DNA of 25,052 bases from Perkinsus chesapeaki (lineage: Eukaryota; Perkinsozoa; Perkinsida; Perkinsidae). Shown piece by piece: positions 17,616 through 25,052 of this stretch. Each line of letters opens with the position of its first letter. Position 1 is the stretch's first letter. Made by a program: the position numbers and the translations under genes. Where the stretch lies: NCBI GenBank assembly GCA_013115145.1, contig JAAPAO010000262.1:1-25052 (forward strand), written 5' to 3'. Under the pieces are notes generated by a model, which was not told where the DNA came from, ran no database searches, and worked only from the letters and a program-made list of their open reading frames with translations.

Positions 17616-18446
17616 TCCCAAACAACCTCACCAACAACGGAGAAAGCATCCTAGCTTATTGGTCGACCACTGCCCGGCTTCCGATGCTCGGTTCCAAAAG
17701 TCCCAGGAAAGAGACGAAGCTTGACCAGCCAGTTCATCCTCAAATGGGGAAGACTTCCGATGAATTAAGCTCCAGATGCGAGCATGATTCCCTGGGCTAA
17801 AACCATATCAGATTGGCCTGGATCTGAGGCCCCACTAACCAATAAACCTACTCAAAGTTATAGACAATCTTAACTAGCTGGTAAACGGGGACCAACTGCA
17901 ACAGCGCGGAAGCCAAGGCACCGTCGCCTATTGGCGTTACGCCTTTGTCGACATGACGGCGCTACCTGTATAGTAGGCCAAGGCAGAGCATTCAAATTGA
18001 CAACACAAAGCTCTTTATGATCAATCAACTTAAGGATTTACGTTGGTAAACTTATCCGACGCCAATCAACGGCTCAATGCCTCTCGCTTGTATCTAACAA
18101 GCATTTCGTCGATACGCCGATGAAAAACTATCATCTACCGCTTCGAGAGAACTCCTTCTACAAAATAACAAAGTGCTTACGAATCGGCTCATACCACCTT
18201 TGTATGCCAACCACGAGGGGAACTCCGCTCAGAGAACCCTCCAGAGAACCGTCGAAATACATTCTTAAAAAGATGCAAAGGATGTTTCTTCTTGCTCCGA
18301 TGAGCTTTTTCATTGGGAAATTTTCAAAGAGTTTCCCTTAAAGCTCCCTAACTTATTGCCAATGGAAATGTGCTGAGAAATTTTCCATCCCCGCCTTTGT
18401 ACAAGGCCAGGTGAATCTCTGATATTGGCATACTTCGACCAGCAGC
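17616..18446. other. Intergenic stretch, no gene supported
   Basis: Plus-strand open frames at 17390-17800 and 18120-18341 have no recognisable domain, no plausible splice context and no family resemblance; the first overlaps the minus-strand exon. I see no RNA gene or transposon end here. Confidence 0.45.
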
Positions 18447-21040
18447 TTACTCTATAAACGCCTCGCCGTTAACTGCAGCTCCTTCAACATCCTCCTCATC
18501 ACAGCTTCGAGCCTCGCGCTTAAGTCGACGGACACCAGCAGCCAAGAGAGATTCCCAGTTAGGACCGACGCACGATCGGAGGGCCTATCGGATCAACATA
18601 ACCTTGATAAAATTTATTTTTAATGAAAATCTTACCTGATCAGCTGCAGGGTTATCGTCCGCCCCGAACACCTCGAAAATAGCCTCGAAAGTTGCCACCA
18701 AAACTCGTCTGGATAAAACACCTAAATTTGAGCATAAATCTACCGAGATGAATCGACGGTCGTCTACAGCGAACAGATATAGAATGTATTCCCCAACTTA
18801 GAACAAGTGCGAATTTTCCGAGATTAATAATCTCACGATCTTACATCTACATAATCTCAGATTATGCGACAACAACAACATGCAGGTCGCCATCTAAAAA
18901 CGAACTACGGACGGGCCTCATATTCAGACTATGACCACAAGGTAGAGACATTATACTGTAAGGTTTACCTTATTTGAAATTTTAAGGGAAGATCTCATAA
19001 TTCAATGAATGGGGCCCGTTGGAGATTCAAACGACTTACTGTAGATGGCGATCACTGGAGTACTAAATATTAGAAGGTTCGTAAATAACATGGGCTCCAC
19101 CCAAATAGAGACTGTTGCAGAAAGCTGTGGAGTGGAGGCAGTCCGACGTAAGATTAACACTGTTAATCTTACATTGTACTGCCTCTACAACATGTTAATT
19201 CAGCAGGTTGAGAGAAACGTCAATCACCTTTAAATAAATTTTGTCGCGAAATTTATTATTTATTTAGAGAACATATGGCAAAGCCAAAGCCAGTTATAAA
19301 TTTACCTTTCTCCTCACAATGGAGCTTGACAAGCTGCAGAAGACCCTCACATACACTGCAAGCATCTGGATGACTGCGACCAAGCCAACTTATACACACC
19401 ACCTGGCACATTTACGCACTATAGAGATTCCACTATGCCTACCTGAGCTTGGACCATATCTTCCGATAATGGGGACACCAATTGTGTCATCCGTACCGAA
19501 TTGTCCACCAACTCCAACCCCTCATTGGTAGCAGCACAGCCCCTTGCACCTAAATATTATACTGCGAATTGAACCATTAATAGTGGCTGTCACAAAAGTA
19601 GTTCCATGCCCGATCAAGTTATAATTGAATAACTAGTTGGCTGGTTAGTAATTTAGCTACAGTTAATTGATATGGAACGTTCATTAATAAATGAATTTTA
19701 GGACGTATGTTAAAATATTATTAAAAAAATTGATTATCTACATCCTAAACAGTTTCTCAAATGTAATCAAAGTCGAAAGATTTCCTAACCAGAACGATAA
19801 ATTCTTCCTTGTGAACACGTATATCGAAATCTTACTTGCTAATAAGAGGGACTGATATAAAGCCTGAAGCAGCTCCCCTATAGACGTTCCATACGAGCAT
19901 CCTCTTCCCCAATCCAACTTGGAAAATAATGGTAATGCTGCTGTTAGGGCAGACACGCAGTGGTCACAGAGAGATGTGACCTGAGTAGGCAGCAGAGCTT
20001 TAACGACACCATGAAGAGTAATTCATTTAAGGCAGCAGCCGACTGTTTGTTCTTTCTTGGAAAAAGCACTTCGTAAAAGTTCTTTCTTGTAGGAAACAAG
20101 TGGCAGGATCGTCGATAAAAATACAAAGCAGAACGGTATTTACTAAGTGTTTTTTGCGTGTAAAGTACAGTCAATCTCGCAGACGTGAGATCCAAGCGTA
20201 GCTCTGTGGTTGCCGACGTTTGCTAGAAAAATCTCCTAAAGCCGCGAAGATTCGGTTGGCCTTGCTGCCACATCACTGAAGAGTGTGCCCTTTGGTCACA
20301 AAAACTTTCGACTTGACAAAATGCGCCAAGACGCCACTCCTCCATCCTTACTCCACTATCATCGACAGCATTCTCAACAATAACTATCTCCTCACAGCCC
20401 TCCAGTGCATTGCTGTGTAACGACCATAATGATGCTAAATCCGATAACAGTGAAACTGGCCTGAATGAAAGCAGTGAGGAAATCCCTCCCTGCTATATGA
20501 CTTACATTTTAGTACGGACTCTAGCCACCAGAGGCTCGTCAAGAGCGCTCATCAGGGATGCACTTAACTGAAGAAATATAATTAGCAATGTGATGAGATA
20601 AATCGGAGAGGAAGAGTTTCTCCAGCCTCTCCTGAAAGTTTCCAGGACCAGTATTTCGGTATAATGAAACCATGCCAGGACATGGTACCCAAAGTACCAT
20701 ACCGGTACAAGAGAAACCACAGCGAACTCGAGGCCAGAGAGCTCACGCAAAGGCCGCAGTGAAGTACAGAGGAATCAGCTGTTAGCAAGGCCATGAACAT
20801 GTACGCTAGAACTGGGCTACCTCCAGCTAGCATTATACTTCTGATGCCACCGACAATGACATTGTCACAATGGCGCCGAGGTCGTCAGGTGTGGTGAGAG
20901 CGCGGTATTCGTGCGAAACCGAGATTTTTATTGCGACCTTGTGGCCATGGGGAACTTCGATACCGCGATAGAAGAGTCGTTGAGATAGACAGCTGTACCA
21001 TAATCAACGGTACTTTTTATTTCGTCCAGGTCGTACCCCA
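18447..21040 (-). CDS. HEAT-repeat protein, C-terminus like HEATR3/Syo1, multi-exon, 5' end unresolved
   Basis: Resolved exons: one ending at 20506, one starting at 20460, one ending at 19836, then 18796-18636 and 18584-18447. They join in phase across GT-AG introns of 45 nt (20505-20461) and 51 nt (18635-18585). The last two exons read ISVDLCSNLGVLSRRVLVA, FEAIFEVFGADDNPAAD, WESLLAAGVRRLKREAR and GEAFIE. This matches the layout of the HEATR3/Syo1 C-terminus as I remember it (EALDALFDVFAD, then a basic helix, then NLRRFI). The middle exon carries LCDHCVSALTAALPLFSK. HEATR3/Syo1 escorts 5S RNP proteins uL18/uL5 to the nucleus. The stop TAA 18449-18447 overlaps a GTAAGC donor, so a short extra exon is possible. 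The 5' boundary near 21040 is a guess. Identity is tentative. Confidence 0.55.
19135..19185. repeat. 51-nt hairpin-forming inverted repeat
   Basis: The outer stem GAGGCAGT (19135-19142) pairs with ACTGCCTC (19178-19185). A symmetric 5-by-5 internal loop follows, then the inner stem GTAAGATTAAC (19148-19158) pairs with GTTAATCTTAC (19162-19172) around the loop ACT. In total 19 pairs form. It could be a small-RNA precursor, a short palindromic insertion or a decayed MITE. Confidence 0.8.
19233..19257. repeat. AT-rich inverted repeat
   Basis: AATAAATTT (19233-19241) and AAATTTATT (19249-19257) are separated by TGTCGCG. It lies 50 bp from the hairpin at 19135-19185 and may belong to the same inserted sequence. 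Confidence 0.7.
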
Positions 21041-21200
21041 TGTTATGATGAAAAATCCTCAGGTCAGTCTCTAACGCGGCTGGCAACCTTCATAGTGCTG
21101 TATGGCCAGAATCAACTCCGGCATTGGGATGCCTAAAGCTTTCAGCTACCGCAAGGATACTGCGAGGCTCAACAGCAGGCTGCTGTTAGTGTAAAGCAGT

Positions 21201-21239
21201 GTAAAGCAGAGAACACTAAGTTAGTGTTCTCTGCTTTAC
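21201..21239. repeat. 39-bp palindrome (19-bp arms, 1-nt centre)
   Basis: GTAAAGCAGAGAACACTAA (21201-21219) and its exact reverse complement (21221-21239) flank one base, G21220. GTAAAGCAG also occurs once more directly upstream at 21191-21199 as a direct repeat. It lies upstream of, or in the 5' part of, the minus-strand HEAT-repeat gene. Confidence 0.93.
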
Positions 21240-21299
21240 CAGACACATCCATGCGGAAGCTGCCGACATTGCCGCCCTGCCAAGAGTCCTCCTTCTGCT

Positions 21300-21859
21300 G
21301 GGCTAGGGACCTCGGATCGTCCTTAGTGCCCATAGGACCTCAGATGCCAGACGTACGTTTGCTTGTACCATGATCCCACACCGTCAGCAAACGGCACGTC
21401 GCTGGGGGGGGAGCGATCTGCTGAGCGTTAGCATAGCCTCGCCGCCTCGCTATAAGACATGTTTGAAGCTGCGAAACTTTACCAAAATTTATCCGAGTTT
21501 CTTTATCATCATGGTTTTTATGATATTACATGTTCTCCGCCATTCGGATAATAACCCTGTTGCTCCGGTAATTCCACAGTAGAAGACAATCGAAGTGCTC
21601 AAAACTACTTTCAACGGTGTATAATTTACCAATAATGAAAAACTATGTATAGGCTCACCATTATGAAGCTTTTTATTGGTGCCATGTAAACGCTACTCTA
21701 GAAAAAAGACCACGCGCGACTCTGTTATGGTGCCAAAAAGTATTCATCTTCTCAGTGAAATTCTTTAGCGAGCATCTCCCAAACCGTCAATTCACCTCAG
21801 CAAGAGACCTCATAACTTCCCCCAATACACTCGTATAAGCCTCTGCCTGCCCAGAGAAA
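21300..21859. other. No gene supported
   Basis: A plus-strand open frame at 21370-21582 has no recognisable domain. A homopolymer of eight G at 21403-21410 is the only distinctive element. The A+T content rises from about 21600 onward. Confidence 0.4.
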
Positions 21860-22024
21860 ATGAAGGGCATCGGTAACGACGAAGATGACACCCCACTCTC
21901 CGACATAGGCGCATTGTCGCTCGATGATCGACCACTGGACAAATACACTCAGCGACATGCAGCGAAATTCTTCTACCTACTTTTCCACTATTGCAGAAGC
22001 AATGAACGACAATGTTGTTACTGA
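21860..22024 (+). CDS. Short acidic open frame, 54 residues, unidentified, possibly one exon
   Basis: The ATG at 21860 opens MKGIGNDEDDTPLSDIGALS, continues with LDDRPLDKYTQRHAAKFFYL and ends at TGA 22022-22024. The acidic start and regular amphipathic pattern look coding, and it is the best frame in this AT-rich part. No upstream or downstream exon could be joined with confidence, and no family is recognised. It may be part of a decayed mobile element. Confidence 0.35.
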   Translation: MKGIGNDEDDTPLSDIGALSLDDRPLDKYTQRHAAKFFYLLFHYCRSNERQCCY

Positions 22025-23057
22025 CGTCTGCACAACTGACAAAAAATCGATGATGGATTATGATTTCTATAATACAAGCCATATAGAGAATAAGGCTATT
22101 CACTACTATTAAAATCTATATTTAAGAACTTAATTACTGGTACAAAGCAATTAAGAGTGCGCATTTGCTTCAACGCTCGACAACCTTACGTCTGACACTC
22201 CTTCTCCACTTATCTACAACACTCTGGGCAGATCTCTGCTTGGCCGGATCACCCGCCTCTGGTGACGAGTCCGCTGCAGCTCCCTTGGTCGGGGCCTAAA
22301 TTCAACACACTCCAACAACTTCACTACTTTTTAAGAACCACTAGCAGCACTTTGATGCGCTTGTTAATAACCCGAAATACAACAACTTGATATAATTCCA
22401 TTTGCAAAGGATATGGCGAAGCCTACTAAGATTATATATATAAGTATAATACATAATGAGTGAGGGCCATTGCTGAAAAATTCCTAGCAAACACTCGAGC
22501 TTCCTCTAAGGTGCCATTCCTGGTGGCCGAGTTCCCGAAGTGGAAGCAACGGTTCAATCCATTCACGCCAGCGTGCTATCACCTATACACATGAAAGATT
22601 TAGAAGCTCAATTAGACCACTTTATAGTGTTATTGTAAATGCACTAGCAAGCTAAGAGGAATAAATGCCGCTCAAATTCAGCGGCTTCGAGACGTTGGGC
22701 AGCTCAATGTTCCCTAGCAGCAATACCACATGTGAAATGGAATAAATGCTACTTGTTTAATTAACATTTTACAACTGCCTAGAGGCTTAGATAATATTGA
22801 CATTTAGAAATAGAGAAATAATACAAGCCTGTATTATGTATTTCATAAAATATACTATTTTATATTATTGACGAACAGGCAATTTTATCAATTATACATA
22901 GGGAGGGAGCCAGACATTTAAAGAGTCAACGGCTTGCTTTTTGCCCGTGGCCTACTTTAATCTCCCCTACGAAAATCTAAACAAGGCCTAGACAGTGATA
23001 CAAAGCAGGAACCTTCTTACGACAAGACGACGGTCTAATGCTCATCTCTTCACTTAC
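22025..23057. other. AT-rich gene-poor stretch
   Basis: No exon-like frame, tRNA or clear terminal inverted repeat was found. Runs such as TATTATATT and several oligo-T/A tracts dominate around 22740-22900. Confidence 0.45.
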
Positions 23058-23129
23058 AGGCTGTATAGATGCAACTGTTTCAATAACATTGACAAAACCG
23101 TCGACCAGATGAGCGCCGGCTGAGGACAC
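23058..23129 (-). CDS. Isolated exon, 24 residues, unidentified gene
   Basis: The acceptor TGTTCAG precedes 23129 and the strong donor GTAAGT follows 23058. In phase 0 the exon reads VSSAGAHLVDGFVNVIET, then VASIQP, a hydrophobic amphipathic helix. Flanking sequence in both directions is AT-rich and noncoding-like, as expected for introns. It may belong to the same gene as the exon at 24242-24176, but their phases do not join directly, so at least one exon between them is missing. Confidence 0.45.
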
Positions 23130-24175
23130 CTGAACAGCCACAAATGTGTTGGAATGCACATTTGTAAAAAATAGAATGAATTTCCAATGGTATATGTGAC
23201 ATATGATATGTCGGCATGAAAGTGGATATTCACTGTGGCGATTATGCAGGACATTTTTCAATGTTCCTCAAAGAAGGATACCACGCCCGATAACAGTGGC
23301 CTAGAGCATACGGGAACTTCCGCGGAAATAATGAAATCGGTCAAGTTCCCTCTGCACTATTGGCACGTACCAAATAATGCATCTCCTTAACAACCCTCTG
23401 GGCTCTCTCTAATCCACCTCTCTCTGGTGCGAATAACTCCATATGATACCCATGACATAATGCTAAGATAAAAAGGTACAATATAGCCTAGACTGTGAAA
23501 CAGTAAGAGGCAGAATGCAATCTTCCGCGCATATTACAGCGTACGTTTATGCTGACAATCAAGGTGTGCTCTAGAAATACAACGCGTTCGTTCGGATATA
23601 AGTCACTTCGAATATCTCACTTTGAAGTGAACTAGAATTTAACACCGTGAGCTCTAGTGAGAGTCGATGATGATGATGAGCAGAACTTTGGTACATATAC
23701 ACTATGTGTGGTTCATGCGACATAGTTCCTTGGATATTGGCAATGTCACGATACAGTACGCAACATGTAGAAATGAGGTACTCGGAGAGGCAAAATTCTC
23801 CCTACGTAAAGCCCCTTTGTTAATGAAGTCTCCGTTCTCGATCATCCATTAGCCCAGTTTGACCGACATAACTCGACAGCCATTTTTCGAGCTGTGTGGC
23901 GCGACATCTCAGCCACAGGTCGAACCAGCATAAGAGTATAGCTGTGAGCTGCGGTGAGTTGAGCAAAGTGAGCGACGTCTGGTATATACGTGAAGCCGGG
24001 AAGGCCGAATAAGAACTATGCTATACAATAGTAAAATACTCTCACATTGGTATATGCTATTATACGTTTATATTATACATGCTACTTTAGTTTAATAATA
24101 CTAGTGACCCACCATCCTAACATTTAACATCATCGCCAAGCAGTAACCGATATCAGTGAAAGAATAAACACTTAC

Positions 24176-24242
24176 CAGACATCAGCTCAGCCGCGAGCAA
24201 TGCATCTTCCGATTCCTCAATAGCCTGCTCTACCTCCGTCAT
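24176..24242 (-). CDS. Probable first exon of an unidentified gene
   Basis: The ATG at 24242 opens MTEVEQAIEESEDALLAA, then ELMSG, a strongly helical acidic N-terminus. It is followed by the donor GTAAGT after 24176, leaving phase 1. It is too short to name. The next exon is not found with confidence in the AT-rich DNA down to 23130. Confidence 0.5.
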
Positions 24243-24873
24243 CCGATGAGTCAACGGTGATAGGCAACAATCTGACCAAACGCCCCATCAACACGGCTAT
24301 CTAACATTATATCTTCTTTATTTGCTATCCTGCTAATTGATCCTACACAGTGATCCCTAAGACCACAGATATTCAGTTAATCCTCAATCATCTCACATCT
24401 ACCACTTTACACAGTGCTACCATACGGCAAAGATACGTTTTATTATATAGTAACGGTTACGAGTGTAAAATTCCATCTACTATTCTCTGGAGCTTAAGAA
24501 ACCAAGAAGCTGAAGTTGACACTGGTAGCATTCCCTAATAGTTACATGTGTACTCATAACTTCACTAGGGCTCAGGTAACTAATAGTAACTTACTACACC
24601 CTAACCCGCCGTCACAGGGATACCCATCCGACTAGCTGTAATCAGTAGCCTGGTCGAAGGGGACAGGCTGCTGCACAAAACGATTGTATCAGACACTGCC
24701 AATGATAATATAATTGTTTCGAACCTTCGCATAACAAATAATTTTCCCGAATATGCCTCTTCAAATTGTTAACATGTACTCCAAGTCCCCCATTTACCTG
24801 AACACATCTCCTCCATCGCTACTCTAGATAACATATTGGCTGCTGCTACTCTTACCTATACAGGAAAGGATTT

Positions 24874-25052
24874 ATAAAAGGTGTACATGTATATATAAAA
24901 GGTGTACATGTATATATAAAAGGTGTACATGTATACATAAAAGGGGTATATGTATACATAAAAGGTGTACATGTATATATAAAAGGTGTACATGTATATA
25001 TAAAAGGTGTACATGTATATATAAAAGGTGTACATGTATATATAAAAGGTGT
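24874..25052. repeat. 21-bp minisatellite, at least 8.5 copies, runs off the window
   Basis: The unit ATAAAAGGTGTACATGTATAT starts at 24874 and repeats with an exact 21-bp period (24895, 24916, 24937, 24958, 24979, 25000, 25021, 25042). Copies 3 and 4 end in TATAC, and copy 4 also has GGGGTATATG in place of GGTGTACATG; the others are identical. Each unit contains the self-complementary core ATGTACAT-like sequence and a TATATAAAAG string at each junction. The array continues beyond the window. Confidence 0.97.

Larger units (their letters stand above)
18840..19735. other. Long AT-rich insert, probably intronic to the HEAT-repeat gene
   Basis: Between the exon ending at 19836 and the exon starting at 18796 there is about 1 kb without a recognisable minus-strand exon, far longer than usual for introns here. 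It holds the hairpin at 19135-19185 and the AATAAATTT inverted repeat at 19233-19257. Either the two halves belong to separate genes, or an insertion enlarged one intron. Confidence 0.4.

Noticed and set aside
17390-17800. 136-residue plus-strand open frame
   Set aside because: It overlaps the zipper-coding minus-strand exon, has Pro/Ser/His-rich composition typical of antisense frames, and matches no family.
1-25052. CRISPR array, bacterial operons, riboswitches or ribosome-binding sites
   Set aside because: The window has spliceosomal introns and nuclear tRNAs. The only regular array (24874-25052) is a spacer-free minisatellite.

Overview
This is nuclear DNA from an intron-dense, probably flagellated unicellular eukaryote. 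Most genes here are broken into exons of about 50-200 bp by very short GT-AG introns, so no long open frame shows the true gene structure. I rebuilt the genes by hand from splice sites, reading-frame phase and protein-family patterns. Many introns are 41-54 nt, and exactly 44 nt occurs again and again. The combination of a ciliary gene, this intron style and about 47% GC by eye would fit a perkinsid-like alveolate, a zoosporic fungus or an oomycete relative. I cannot decide between these from the window.

Layout. 1-66 is a tRNA-Val(UAC) cut by the window edge, followed at 117-218 by a scrambled array of pieces of the same tRNA. 5151-722 (minus) is a complete gene of about 24 exons for a CFAP99-like axonemal protein. 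A second, intact tRNA-Val(UAC) lies antisense inside one of its introns (3426-3498). 10866-5601 (minus) is a large multi-exon gene that starts with a PH/GRAM-like region and continues into helical-repeat sequence; it resembles the C12orf56 family and contains one unexplained in-frame TAA. 11125-11445 (plus) is a relic of a PIF/Harbinger transposase. 12537-14615 (plus) is a complete eight-exon cytochrome P450 of 546 residues with every diagnostic motif. 14861-15804 looks like a non-autonomous DNA transposon whose two ends are packed with GATC-core motifs and which carries a smaller MITE-like insertion. 16711-15926 and 17615-17043 (minus) hold small coiled-coil genes or parts of one gene. About 21040-18447 (minus) is a multi-exon gene whose last exons resemble the C-terminus of HEATR3/Syo1. 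The last 3.5 kb is AT-rich and gene-poor, with a few convincing isolated exons, and ends in a 21-bp minisatellite that runs off the window.

The genes do not form an operon-like unit. Two of them suggest cell biology: CFAP99 (motile cilium) and HEATR3/Syo1 (ribosomal-protein import). The P450 is a membrane-anchored monooxygenase of unknown substrate. The other theme is small-scale rearrangement: tRNA fragments, near-perfect palindromes with a one-base centre, nested MITEs and a minisatellite.
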